DNA from: Avibacterium avium | GTDB lineage: Bacteria; Pseudomonadota; Gammaproteobacteria; Enterobacterales; Pasteurellaceae | Assembly: GCF_900454535.1 (NCBI RefSeq) | Contig: NZ_UGSP01000001.1 | Span: 741,501-805,500, forward strand | Length of the DNA: 64,000 nucleotides | Reading direction: 5' to 3' | Shown: positions 28,225-36,111 of the stretch, piece by piece | How the letters are laid out: every line of letters starts with the position of its first letter | Position numbering within the stretch: position 1 is the stretch's first letter | Translations under genes and position numbers: made by a program | The notes under the pieces: generated by a model | What the model saw: only the letters and a program-made list of their open reading frames with translations | Database searches by the model: none | What the model was told of the DNA's origin: nothing

Positions 28225-28782
28225 ATGAACTCAGTCTTAATTATTTCAGGACACCCCGATTTAGATCATTCTGTGGCGAATCGTGAAATTCTTGCGCAAC
28301 TGGAAAAAGCCTTGCCACAAGCCGAAATAGTGCGTTTGGACTTGGCTTATCCAAATTACCAAATTGATGTAGCGGCGGAACAAAATCGCTTGCTCAATGC
28401 GGACACCATCGTGTTGCAGTTCCCTTTTTATTGGTATAGCTATCCCGCGTTGTTGAAAAAATGGGTGGACGATGTGTTTGTGTATGGCTTTGCGCACGGC
28501 AGCACGGGCGGCAAATTGGCAGGCAAAAAATTGCTTATTTCTTTCACCACAGGCGCAGCGGCGGAGCAATATCAACCTGACGGTGCAATGCACCACACAG
28601 TAAAACAATTTTTACCCGCATTTCAACAGCTTGCGAACCTTTGCCAAATGCAGTGGCTACCGCCCGTGTATTCCAACGGAATGATGACAATCCCGAATGT
28701 CAGCACAGCGGAACAGCTTGCAGCAGTGCGTGAAAAAGCCCTTGATCACGCAACACGTTTAGTTAAAACCATTCAAGATTAA
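28225..28782 (+). CDS. NAD(P)H-dependent oxidoreductase, flavodoxin-like
   Basis: Protein of 185 residues of the quinone reductase/KefF-MdaB group. Visible: the N-terminal IISGHPDLDHSVANREI (FMN phosphate site), the LQFPFYWYSYPALLKKWVDDVF segment that packs against FAD/FMN, and FTTGAAAEQYQPDG. It probably reduces quinones or nitro compounds as a stress response. It is divergent from a LysR gene and followed after 12 bases by a YciI-like gene. Confidence 0.88.
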   Translation: MNSVLIISGHPDLDHSVANREILAQLEKALPQAEIVRLDLAYPNYQIDVAAEQNRLLNADTIVLQFPFYWYSYPALLKKWVDDVFVYGFAHGSTGGKLAGKKLLISFTTGAAAEQYQPDGAMHHTVKQFLPAFQQLANLCQMQWLPPVYSNGMMTIPNVSTAEQLAAVREKALDHATRLVKTIQD

Positions 28783-28794
28783 GGAAAGTGCGGT

Positions 28795-29082
28795 ATGTTT
28801 TTAGTACAAATTTCATTAGATCCCACAAATAACGCCGTGAATGCCTTGTTAGAAGAGCATCGTGCTTGGCTGAAAAAGTATGCGGAAGCAGGCGTATTCC
28901 TGCTATTTGGCCCATACGCAGATCACAAAGGCGGTTTGATTATCGCCCAAGCGGAAAATGAAACCACCTTGCAAGCGATTCTGGCGAAAGATGTGTATTT
29001 CCATAAGCAGTTAGCGGATTATCAGGTTCGCGAATTTGCCGCCAAATTTATCGCAAATGATTTAATGGAAATGGTGAATTAA
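28795..29082 (+). CDS. YciI-like protein
   Basis: Small protein of 95 residues with the YCII ferredoxin-like fold: EEHRAWLKKYAEAGVFLLFGPY (conserved His and Asp/Glu positions) and the GGLIIAQAENE strand. Function is unknown in most genomes; some relatives are dehalogenase- or lactonase-like. It directly follows the oxidoreductase and is likely co-transcribed. A USS (AAGTGCGGT) precedes it and overlaps its start region. Confidence 0.82.
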   Translation: MFLVQISLDPTNNAVNALLEEHRAWLKKYAEAGVFLLFGPYADHKGGLIIAQAENETTLQAILAKDVYFHKQLADYQVREFAAKFIANDLMEMVN

Positions 29083-29105
29083 GCGAAATCACGAAAAACT
29101 AAGGC

Positions 29106-29143
29106 TTTCAGACGGCCTTATAAAATGCTTATGCCGTCTGAAA
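29106..29143. repeat. Inverted pair of neisserial DNA uptake sequences
   Basis: TTTCAGACGGC at 29106-29116 and GCCGTCTGAAA at 29133-29143 face each other. The right copy is a full 12-base AT-DUS (ATGCCGTCTGAA, 29131-29142) and the left, on the minus strand, a full AG-DUS (AGGCCGTCTGAA). They form a hairpin after the YciI gene. A native USS (ACCGCACTT) follows at 29174-29182. Confidence 0.95.
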
Positions 29144-29226
29144 ATAAAAGAAATAAAAATCTCATAAAATTTGACCGCACTTAACATTTGGTCAAGTTCT
29201 TTTCTCACTCAAAATAGGAGCAAAAA

Positions 29227-29976
29227 ATGCAAAATATTCAAGATAAAGTGGTTATTATCACAGGCGCATCCTCAGGCATTGGCGAAGCCACCGCCTATAA
29301 ACTGGCAGCCGCAGGCGCGAAAATCGTCTTGGGCGCGCGCCGTGAAGACAAGCTCAAAGCCATTGCCGACAAAATCGCGCAAAACGGCGGTGAAGCCGCT
29401 TACCGCGTGACGGACGTGGTCAAAGCAGAAGACAATCAAGCCCTTGTGCAGCTTGCCAAAGACCGTTTCGGCAAAGTCGATGCCATTTTCCTCAACGCAG
29501 GACTCATGCCTAGCTCGCCGCTTTCCGCATTGGAAACCGACAATTGGAATGCCATGGTGGACGTGAACATCAAAGGCGTGTTGAACGGCATTGCCGCCGT
29601 CTTGCCCACTTTTGAGGCACAAAAATCAGGGCATATTCTCAGCACCTCATCAGTGGCAGGGCTGAAAGTCTATGCAGGCGCGGCGGTATATTGCGGCACC
29701 AAATGGGCAGTGAAAGCCATCATGGAAGCCTTGCGGATGGAATCCGCCCAAGCGGGCACCCATATCCGCACCACCACCCTCTATCCTGCTGCCGTGCAGT
29801 CAGAATTGGTCGCAGGCATCACCAACGAACAGGTTTCCAAAGGCTATCGCGAACTGTACGACACTTACGAAATCCCCGCTGACCGTGTCGCCAACGCCGT
29901 GCTGTTTGCCCTAAGCCAGCCAGCAGACACCGGCATCAGCGAAATCACCATTGGCCCAACCACTCAGCCTTGGTAA
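29227..29976 (+). CDS. Short-chain dehydrogenase/reductase
   Basis: Classical SDR of 249 residues. The nucleotide-binding TGASSGIGEATA, the NAG motif (LNAGLMPSSPL), the catalytic Ser (STSSVAG) and YxxxK (YCGTKWAVK) are all present. Arg-Arg after the second strand (LGARREDKL) suggests NADPH preference. Substrate unknown. AGGAG precedes the ATG. It lies immediately downstream of neisserial uptake sequences and has a higher GC share than the genes before 27 kb, both signs of acquisition from Neisseriaceae. Confidence 0.92.
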   Translation: MQNIQDKVVIITGASSGIGEATAYKLAAAGAKIVLGARREDKLKAIADKIAQNGGEAAYRVTDVVKAEDNQALVQLAKDRFGKVDAIFLNAGLMPSSPLSALETDNWNAMVDVNIKGVLNGIAAVLPTFEAQKSGHILSTSSVAGLKVYAGAAVYCGTKWAVKAIMEALRMESAQAGTHIRTTTLYPAAVQSELVAGITNEQVSKGYRELYDTYEIPADRVANAVLFALSQPADTGISEITIGPTTQPW

Positions 29977-29992
29977 TTCAATCAATCGCATG

Positions 29993-30030
29993 AAAGACGG
30001 CGGAAAGCATGCGTTTTTAGCCGTCTTTTT
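29993..30030 (+). terminator. Terminator of the SDR gene
   Basis: AAAGACGGC (29993-30001) and GCCGTCTTT (30020-30028) with an inner AAAGCATGCGTTT stem, followed by TT. It lies 16 bases after the stop. Confidence 0.8.
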
Positions 30031-30042
30031 GAAGGAAAAACC

Positions 30043-30062
30043 ATGAAAAAATTTTTACCCGC
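30043..30062 (+). pseudogene. 5' stub of a split monooxygenase-like gene
   Basis: GGAAAAACC then ATG and five or six codons (MKKFLPA) look like the start of a secreted ABM-domain protein such as the one at 33022, which begins the same way. The sequence then diverges, and the matching remainder reappears at about 32000. I read this as one gene split by the inserted 30.06-32.0 kb block. Confidence 0.45.
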
Positions 30063-30116
30063 GTATCATCCATATGCTATTATACTATAATTTTTAAATT
30101 AATTTGGATAAATTAA

Positions 30117-30829
30117 GGGGCTGTAGTAGATTAGCCCTAAATTTCACACCATTTTCGCAATATTTTTAACTGCTCTTTTGGTGTCCCAAAGTTAAACCGA
30201 AATTCACATTCCTTCAAGAATAAAGGAAAGTTTTTTCGGTTAATTCCATTATATTTTCGCAGTATCCGCTTCGCCTGATTCCAAAAATTTTCAATGCCAT
30301 TAATATGATTTTGTTTCACCGCAAATAGCTCGGAATGATTGATTCGTTCGTGGTGAAATTCACTCACATCAAGCGCATCATAACTGCGATAAGTGTCCGT
30401 ATAAACCCAGCTATCAGGCTTGATTTTTCTTTTAATAACAGGGAGTAATGTTTCACTCTTGGTGTTTTCAACCATAACAGTAAATACCTTTCCTTGTCGT
30501 TTTAGTCACCCAAAAACAGCAACTTTTCCAGCCGCTCCTCGTCCTCGTTTTCCCTTTCGATGACCACCAAAATAGCTTTCGTCTAGTTCAATTTCCCCCT
30601 CAAAAATCTCGTTAACCTCAAGGGATAAATGATAGCCAATCACAAGCCTGATTTTATGGTAGAACAAAGCGGCTGTATTCGGTTGAATATCTAGCAAATT
30701 TGCTGCTGTTCTTGCAGTAACTTCTGCGACAAAAAACTCAAGCAGTTTTTTCTGTATGGATTTCTTTAATTTACAATATGTTATCTTCATTTTTGTAGTA
30801 TAGCATTGTTGCTAATCTACTACAGCCCC
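30117..30829 (-). mobile_element. IS1016-type element (IS1595 family)
   Basis: A 713-base element with perfect 18-base inverted ends starting GGGGCTGTAGTAGATTAG. It is flanked on both sides by the 8-base target duplication TAAATTAA (30109-30116 and 30830-30837), the size expected for the IS1595 family. The transposase gene inside is interrupted by one stop codon. The element stands between an apparent promoter region (TATACT/TATAAT near 30081) and the gene at 30839. Confidence 0.95.
30137..30790 (-). pseudogene. IS1016 transposase, interrupted by an in-frame TGA
   Basis: The N-terminal part (30506-30790) has the helix-turn-helix RTAANLLDIQPNTAALFYHK and the first catalytic Asp in ELDESYFGG. 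The C-terminal part (30137-30475) has VYTDTYRSYDAL and the NHINGIENFWNQAKR motif of IS1595 transposases. Both are in the same frame, separated by a TGA at 30506-30508 after VAVFG, where relatives have Leu. One base change (TTA to TGA) would explain it. Transposition would need readthrough or help from another copy. Confidence 0.9.
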
Positions 30830-30838
30830 TAAATTAAA

Positions 30839-31981
30839 GTGCAACTATTTGATCGAAGATCTAAGAAAGTTAAAAAGCCTAAAAAACAACCACTTCACCC
30901 AAAATACAAGCTATTAAATAGTATTAGTTACTCTTGGTTTAATTATATTATTGAGCAGTGGGCAGATGGTTTTGAAGACAGAGATGGGAAAATCTTAACT
31001 GAATTTCAAACTACATTTCATTCAGTATTTTGGGAATTTTATATCTTCCAGTTATTAAAAGATATGGGACTGAAAGATTTTATTGATTTTTCAAAAAATA
31101 GACCAGATTTTATTATTTGGGATGAATTTAAATCAAAGCATAAATTTTATATTGAGGCTGTTGTTGCTAATATAAAACAAAATGGACGCCAAGAAACTGA
31201 AAGAAATCAATTAGATTTAGATCAAACCTCTAGACCAATTTGGAAATTGGAGAACTTTGAAGAAGTCCTTAATGAAGGCATTATTAGAAATTCTAATGCC
31301 ATTCAATCAAAGTTGAAAAAATATGATGAATATATGATATTGGATTGGTTTAATCCAAGCATCCCTTATATTGTAGGTTTATCATCTTTTAGTCAGGTCA
31401 ATTATGGAAATGAATGTCATTATTCTATTATGGCGTTGCTATATGGAGCCTATCTTAATAAAGATGGGGTATCTTATTCTAACAAGAAAGAAATTAGAAA
31501 AGATAATGGATCTCCGATAGAATTAGGTATTTTCTATAAGAAAGACGGTGAGAGATTTATTTATGAAAATATTTCCGCAATATTATTTTCTAGCAAGGTT
31601 ACTTTGGGTAAAGTAACTGCGCTTGCTTTGTCGCAAGGTAAGCCTAATTCAACAAGGCAGTTAATTATAAATATTTATCAAGATGATGAGCCTCCCTATT
31701 TTAAGGGAGCAATTATTCCAGAAGATACTATAGAGCACTTAACGGATGGGTTGTTTTTATTTCATAACCCTAACGCTAAAAATAAATTAGATTTAGATAT
31801 ATTTAGAAATTATGGAATTGTACAATGTTATGACAATGGTCAAGGTGTGGTCTTTGAAAAGATTAATAATGATGGAAATGGAACAGGTCCTTTAATTTGT
31901 AAAATAAATATGGCTATAATGAATATTGAGTCAATTAAAGATATAATTTTCAATGAAATGATTTATGATTTTAATAATTGA
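30839..31981 (+). CDS. Unknown 380-residue protein, possibly PD-(D/E)xK-like, in a one-gene cassette
   Basis: I do not recognise the family with certainty. The protein is soluble, AT-rich in codon use and Lys/Asn/Ile-rich. The segment RPDFIIWDEFKSKHKFYIEAV has the spacing of a restriction-fold core (Pro-Asp, then Glu-x-Val instead of Glu-x-Lys). The N-terminal SISYSWFNYIIEQWADGF and TEFQTTFHSVFWEFYIF look like conserved blocks. The start is GTG at 30839, directly after the IS target duplication, so the IS has separated the gene from its leader. Its TGA overlaps the following ABM fragment (TTGA). Role in defence is inference from setting. Confidence 0.7.
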   Translation: MQLFDRRSKKVKKPKKQPLHPKYKLLNSISYSWFNYIIEQWADGFEDRDGKILTEFQTTFHSVFWEFYIFQLLKDMGLKDFIDFSKNRPDFIIWDEFKSKHKFYIEAVVANIKQNGRQETERNQLDLDQTSRPIWKLENFEEVLNEGIIRNSNAIQSKLKKYDEYMILDWFNPSIPYIVGLSSFSQVNYGNECHYSIMALLYGAYLNKDGVSYSNKKEIRKDNGSPIELGIFYKKDGERFIYENISAILFSSKVTLGKVTALALSQGKPNSTRQLIINIYQDDEPPYFKGAIIPEDTIEHLTDGLFLFHNPNAKNKLDLDIFRNYGIVQCYDNGQGVVFEKINNDGNGTGPLICKINMAIMNIESIKDIIFNEMIYDFNN

Positions 31982-31999
31982 TATTTTCCACATTTTTCG

Positions 32000-32337
32000 G
32001 CGTTCAGGCAGCCCCCATCATGAACTTCTTTGAACTTGGCATTGCCGAAGACCAAAACGCCGCCTATTACCAAGTAGCACAGCACAATATACAAACTTCC
32101 ATTAAAAACGAAAAAGGCACGTTGGCGATGATTGCCTTGCAATCCCAAGATGATCCGCAAATGGGCTATATGCTGGAGTTATACGCTGATGAAGCCGCTT
32201 ACCAAGCCCACCGCCAAACACCCCATTTCCAAGCTTACCTCAAAGACACCGCGGCAATGCTGGAAAGCAAAGATTATCGAACCGTTCAACCGCTGTATCT
32301 TGGCAATCAAGGCGGGGTGAGTTGGACGGCGAGATAG
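32000..32337 (+). pseudogene. Truncated ABM-domain (monooxygenase-like) gene
   Basis: From GCGTTCAGGCAGCCCCC onward the sequence matches the signal-peptide end and first domain of the protein at 33022 (APIMNFFELGIAE, QTSIKNEKGTLAMIALQSQ), then ends in its own way (HFQAYLKDTAAMLESKDY). The signal peptide start is missing and replaced by the end of the 380-residue gene. A TTG at 31978 could give a cytosolic product of 119 residues. It looks like the 3' part of the gene whose stub is at 30043. Confidence 0.75.
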
Positions 32338-32456
32338 GTGGCTGCCTGAAAATAGGTATTTTCCACAAGATTTTTAGCTATCATTCAATACAGAAGAGCA
32401 AATAAAGATAGAGCGATATGCTTGGATTTTGTAGTCCATCCTGCAATTATTTATGT

Positions 32457-32756
32457 TTAAAAATGATTGAGATCTTCTAAAATAACTTTCATTTTATTGG
32501 CTAATTGGCTCAATTCGGTGAAAGTGTCATAAATACCGTCTTCAGATAAAACGTGATAGTGATTATTCGTTTCAATGGGAAAGTCCGCCATTTTTTCGTG
32601 TAATGCGAGCCATTGTTGAGAGGAATAAAAGGTTTGAAGCGTTTTGGCAAGATGGGCGGCTTGTTGCCATTTGGCGATGTCTTTTTGAAAAACGTCGATT
32701 AAATCAACCAGTTGATTGTATTGATTTTGTAGGTGTTGAAGATCTTCTGATGTCAT
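32457..32756 (-). CDS. DUF4298 protein
   Basis: Small helical protein of 99 residues. The C-terminal HVLSEDGIYDTFTELSQLANKM matches the conserved VLSED-x-IY core of DUF4298, and a Tyr-x-Ser...Trp pattern (FYSSQQWLALHEKM) precedes it. Function unknown. AAGGA six bases before the ATG supports the start. It is transcribed against the ABM genes around it. Confidence 0.8.
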   Translation of the reverse strand: MTSEDLQHLQNQYNQLVDLIDVFQKDIAKWQQAAHLAKTLQTFYSSQQWLALHEKMADFPIETNNHYHVLSEDGIYDTFTELSQLANKMKVILEDLNHF

Positions 32757-32874
32757 AAGAATTCCTTAAGTTGTTCCTTCAGGGAGGATAATCAAATTGT
32801 AGAAGGGGAATCCCTTCTCATTCAGGGCAATACGTTTATTATATACGAAACACCTTATTTTTGGGGAAATAGCC

Positions 32875-32994
32875 CTATTCTTCCTCCTGCAACACCTCCA
32901 CCAACGCTTTAAATAGCGGTGAATGCTGGCGGCGGTGGGGGTAGTAGAGGTATAAGCCATCGTAGTGAATGGCGGTTTCGGGGAGTGAATGGTT
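32875..32994 (-). pseudogene. 3' remnant of a LysR-type regulator gene
   Basis: The minus strand reads PETAIHYDGLYLYYPHRRQH, then SPLFKALVEVLQEEE and a stop, the usual end of a LysR protein. A stop codon at 32995-32997 in the same frame closes it upstream, and no N-terminal part is near. It is a decayed leftover, probably of a regulator once paired with the ABM genes. Confidence 0.7.
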
Positions 32995-33021
32995 TTAGGG
33001 CAGTTTTTTTGAGGATAAACC

Positions 33022-33714
33022 ATGAAAAAAATCATGACTGCACTTGCCCTTTCTGCCAGCCTCAGCGTTCAGGCAGCCCCCATCATGAACTTCTTTGAAC
33101 TTGGCATTGCCGAAGGGCAAAACGCCGCTTATCATCAAGTAGCACAGTACAATATCCAAACCTCAATTAAAAACGAAAAAGGCACATTGGCGATGATTGC
33201 CTTGCAATCCCAAAATAATCCGCAAATGGGCTATATGCTGGAGTTATACGCCGATGAATCCGCCTACCAAACCCATAAAAACTCACCGCAATACCAGTAT
33301 TTTTTGCAAGCATCGCCGAAAATCCTCACCGACCATAAAAGATTCACCCCATTAACCCCGCAATTTTGGGCAGAAAAAACCTTTACGCCCAGCGAAACCA
33401 TGCAGACCAATTTGGTGAAAGTCCGCGTCAAACCCGAATATCAAAGCGAGTTTGCCCAAATCGTGAAAAATGAAATGCAAATCGCGATGGACAAAGAAAA
33501 CGGCATTTGGCTGATGGCGGCAGGCACGGAGAAAAACACCCCCAATCATTGGCTATTTTTTGAAATCTATGCCGATGCCAAAGCCTATGAACAACACCGG
33601 CAAACCCCGCATTTTCAGGAATATTTGAGCAAGACAGCACAGATGGTGGAAGAAAAAGAAATGCTGAAAGTTAGGGCAGAAGTGGTGGGGAGTCAGAGCG
33701 GTTTTCGGTATTAA
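33022..33714 (+). CDS. Secreted protein with two ABM (antibiotic biosynthesis monooxygenase-like) domains
   Basis: Protein of 230 residues with a signal peptide (MKKIMTALALSASLSVQA, cleavage before APIM). The first ABM-type half runs from about 20 to 95 (NFFELGIAEGQNAAYHQVAQ, MGYMLELYADESAY), the second from about 120 to 215 (NLVKVRVKPEYQSEFAQIVK, HWLFFEIYADAKAYEQHRQT). Such dimeric ferredoxin-like folds include quinol monooxygenases and heme-degrading IsdG-type enzymes, but the key residues are not clear enough to choose. A related shorter copy stands at 32000. A DUS-like AGGCCGCCTGAA follows the stop. Confidence 0.82.
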   Translation: MKKIMTALALSASLSVQAAPIMNFFELGIAEGQNAAYHQVAQYNIQTSIKNEKGTLAMIALQSQNNPQMGYMLELYADESAYQTHKNSPQYQYFLQASPKILTDHKRFTPLTPQFWAEKTFTPSETMQTNLVKVRVKPEYQSEFAQIVKNEMQIAMDKENGIWLMAAGTEKNTPNHWLFFEIYADAKAYEQHRQTPHFQEYLSKTAQMVEEKEMLKVRAEVVGSQSGFRY

Positions 33715-33763
33715 AAGGCCGCCTGAAAATATCTTCTCAACCCCACCGTCTATCTTTTTACTC

Positions 33764-33816
33764 TTGATTTAGTCTGAAAATTGACTATAATGGATTCTTT
33801 AGTCAATTTTCGGACT
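33764..33816 (+). promoter_or_regulatory. marR promoter overlapped by a 17-bp inverted-repeat operator
   Basis: TTGATT (33764-33769), 16 bases, TATAAT (33786-33791). AGTCTGAAAATTGACTA (33771-33787) and TAGTCAATTTTCGGACT (33800-33816) form an inverted repeat with one mismatch and a 12-base centre. The arms cover the spacer, the -10 box and the start region, as expected for a self-repressed MarR promoter. Confidence 0.75.
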
Positions 33817-33820
33817 TTTT

Positions 33821-34270
33821 ATGCACAATCATCTGGAACAACTTGCCCAGCAAATGGGCAGTATCGAACATTTATATGACCGTTGGCTGCAAAAGCAGGG
33901 CATTCCCTACAACCGTTTTGCCGTGCTGTATGGCATTGCGGTGTCAGAAGAGCAGCGTTTGACGCAGAAAAACATCAGCGAGGCATGGCAGTTGTCCAAG
34001 CAGACGGTGTTTAGTCTGTGCAAACAATTGCAGGAACAGGGCTTGATTGCTATTCAGAACAGCGAGAAAGACAGACGGGAAAAATGGTTGGTTTTAACCG
34101 AAAAAGGCCAAGCACAGGCGGACGGTTTGGTGCAGGCCTTTGAGCAATTAAGCCAGACGGTTTTTGAGCAGTTTGGTGCGGAAAATACGCGCCAGCTGTG
34201 TCAGCTATTACAGCAGTTTGAGCAAGTATTTGCCCAGCATGTGGAGCAAGCATCATGTGGCAAAGCCTGA
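33821..34270 (+). CDS. MarR-family regulator
   Basis: Protein of 149 residues with the winged-helix MarR core: TQKNISEAWQLSKQTVFSLCKQL (recognition helix), then the wing NSEKDRREKWLVLTEKG. It starts five bases after a long inverted repeat that is probably its own operator, so autorepression is likely. Its last 16 bases overlap the membrane protein gene at 34255, which is its probable target in one operon. No native uptake sequence is near; composition fits the neisserial-like segment. Confidence 0.9.
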   Translation: MHNHLEQLAQQMGSIEHLYDRWLQKQGIPYNRFAVLYGIAVSEEQRLTQKNISEAWQLSKQTVFSLCKQLQEQGLIAIQNSEKDRREKWLVLTEKGQAQADGLVQAFEQLSQTVFEQFGAENTRQLCQLLQQFEQVFAQHVEQASCGKA

Positions 34271-35097
34271 AAAATATCGGTCAAAACCATTTCCGCTTAT
34301 TACTGGCAACTTTTGCTTTGGTTGGCGCGGAAAATTTGCTGTTTCTTTGCTATCCCTTATTTGGCGGTTTTGCCGTCAATGCGGTGATGAATGGGCAAGT
34401 GTGGCAGTCGCTGACTTATGGCCTGTTGGTGCTGTTGATGTGGGGCATTGGCGGGTTGCGCCGTTCGGTCGATACCCGTGCGTTTACCCATATTTATACG
34501 CAAATCGCCGTCCCTGTGATTTTAAAACAGCGGTCGCAGGCGGTTTCTGTTTCTGCCATTACCGCAAGAGTGGCTTTGTCGCGGGAGTTTGTGAATTTCT
34601 TTGAGGAACATTTACCGCAGTCCATCACCTCTATTTTGTCGATTGCTGGGGCGTGTCTGATGTTAATGGTGTTGGAATGGCCGATTGGTCTGTTCTCTTT
34701 GTTGATTTTATTGCTGTTTTTATCGCTGCTACCATGGTTTTCCCGAATGAGTGAGAGGCTTTATGGCCGTCTGAATAACCGTCTGGAACAGGATAATCAC
34801 CATATCCGCCAAAGTGATGCCAACCGTCTTTGGCGGCATTATCGTTTGGTGGCGCGTTTGCGCGTGCTGATTTCCAATCGCGAGGCTTTGGGCTATTTTC
34901 TGATTGGGACGGCGATGAGTGTGCTGTTTGGCTTTAGCTTTGTTTATTTAAGCCTGCACGGCTATCAAAGCGCAGGGCATGTTTATTCGATAACGACTTA
35001 TTTGTGGATGTTCGCCATGGCGCTGGATGATGCGCCGCGTCTGGTGGAAAACTACAGTAATTTGAAAGACATTGCACAAAGAGTGCAGGTGGGGTGA
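34255..35097 (+). CDS. ABC-transporter six-TM domain protein without ATPase part
   Basis: Membrane protein of 280 residues with about six hydrophobic segments in the pattern of ABC exporter transmembrane domains (FSLLILLLFLSLLPWFSRM, QDNHHIRQ). No nucleotide-binding domain follows. Stand-alone proteins of this type (ABC_membrane_3) are known in Neisseria and relatives, so it need not be a fragment. It is translationally coupled to marR (16-base overlap). Inside the gene, GCCGTCTGAA at 34766-34775 is the 10-base neisserial uptake core. Confidence 0.8.
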   Translation: MWQSLKNIGQNHFRLLLATFALVGAENLLFLCYPLFGGFAVNAVMNGQVWQSLTYGLLVLLMWGIGGLRRSVDTRAFTHIYTQIAVPVILKQRSQAVSVSAITARVALSREFVNFFEEHLPQSITSILSIAGACLMLMVLEWPIGLFSLLILLLFLSLLPWFSRMSERLYGRLNNRLEQDNHHIRQSDANRLWRHYRLVARLRVLISNREALGYFLIGTAMSVLFGFSFVYLSLHGYQSAGHVYSITTYLWMFAMALDDAPRLVENYSNLKDIAQRVQVG

Positions 35098-35219
35098 GGG
35101 AAAACCGTCTTGATACAAAGCCGAGTTTGAATAGTGGACTTGGGGTTTTCTTTTCAGGCTGCTGAACAGACTATCGCACGTACCACGCCTGTTTTGGTAA
35201 ATACCCGCTCAAAAAATCA

Positions 35220-35570
35220 ATCGTGAAAAAATACATTGATGAAGTATTCACCCTTGGACACGGCAAAATCTACCAAAGCGATGGCCGCCACCGCGTAAAC
35301 TACGGCACAGGCGGACTCTTGCAAGGGCGTAAGCATATGCTGTCACTCACTTGGAATGCCCCGATTGAAGCCTTCACCCGTCAAGGCGATTTCTTTGACG
35401 GCGTGGGCGTGGACGGCGTGTACAACCACTTCCACAAAGCCAACGAATTTATTGGCACAACGGCGCTGCCAACCTTTATCTGCAATGACGTGATTAAATC
35501 ACCAAATGTACCGCTGTATTTGGAGAATTATCGCAAGCATTTGGTGGAGGTTTTTGGTAAGGTGGCGTAG
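35220..35570 (+). pseudogene. mdaB fragment (NADPH quinone reductase), 5' part missing
   Basis: About 115 residues match the C-terminal two thirds of MdaB: IVKKYIDEVFTLGHGKIY, MLSLTWNAPIEAFT, GVGVDGVYNHFHKANEF and ALPTFICNDVIKSPNVP. The N-terminal FMN-binding strand and phosphate loop (around 75 residues) are absent, and homology begins abruptly at about 35220. A GTG at 35223 could start a short product, but it would lack the cofactor site. Confidence 0.85.
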
Positions 35571-35576
35571 GGTCTT

Positions 35577-36098
35577 ATGGAAAAACATTTTGACATTCGC
35601 CCCGAAATACCTGCCGATGCCAAAGCGGTGGCGCGTGTCATCAAAGCAGCTTTTACCGGTGAACCCATGAGCGAAGGCACGGAAGCAGATTTGGTGGCGC
35701 GGCTGCGTGAAGACCCTGCCTTTGTTTTGTCGCTGGTGGCAGAAAAAGACGGTGACATCATTGGGCATATTTTATTCAGCGAAGCCTTGATTTCGGGGGA
35801 AAAAGTATTGGCGCTGGCACCGTTATCCGTCTCTCCCGAATGGCAAAAGCAAGGCGTTGGCACAGCGTTAATCAAGGCTGCACATCAAACGCTGGAACAG
35901 TCGGATTATCCTGCCGTTGTCGTGCTGGGACACACCGATTATTACGCCCGTTTTGGCTATGAAAAAGCAGCGGATTATGGCATTAACGCGCCATTTGATG
36001 TGCCAGAAGAAGCGCTGCGCGTGAGACGGTTAAAAGATTCACCGCTTCCCAGTGGCGTAATTCAATATGCCAAGTCATTTGGGCTGGAATCATTTTGA
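35577..36098 (+). CDS. GNAT-family N-acetyltransferase (YhbS-like)
   Basis: Acetyl-CoA-dependent transferase of 173 residues. The GNAT core is clear: IRPEIPADAKAVARVIKAAF at the N-terminus, LAPLSVSPEWQKQGVGTALI (acetyl-CoA pyrophosphate loop Q-x-x-G-x-G/A) and GHTDYYARFGYEKA. The C-terminal extension resembles YhbS-type proteins. Acceptor substrate unknown. It follows the broken mdaB by six bases and is closed by two terminators. Confidence 0.88.
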   Translation: MEKHFDIRPEIPADAKAVARVIKAAFTGEPMSEGTEADLVARLREDPAFVLSLVAEKDGDIIGHILFSEALISGEKVLALAPLSVSPEWQKQGVGTALIKAAHQTLEQSDYPAVVVLGHTDYYARFGYEKAADYGINAPFDVPEEALRVRRLKDSPLPSGVIQYAKSFGLESF

Positions 36099-36111
36099 TG
36101 GATGAATGAAA

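Noticed and set aside
32766-33035. 89-codon open frame on the minus strand
   Set aside because: It overlaps the LysR remnant in the wrong frame; the frame that matches LysR proteins is a different one and is closed by stops.
34255-35097. Truncated ABC exporter missing its ATPase
   Set aside because: Stand-alone transmembrane proteins of this family are known, the gene ends cleanly, and no ATPase fragment is present downstream.
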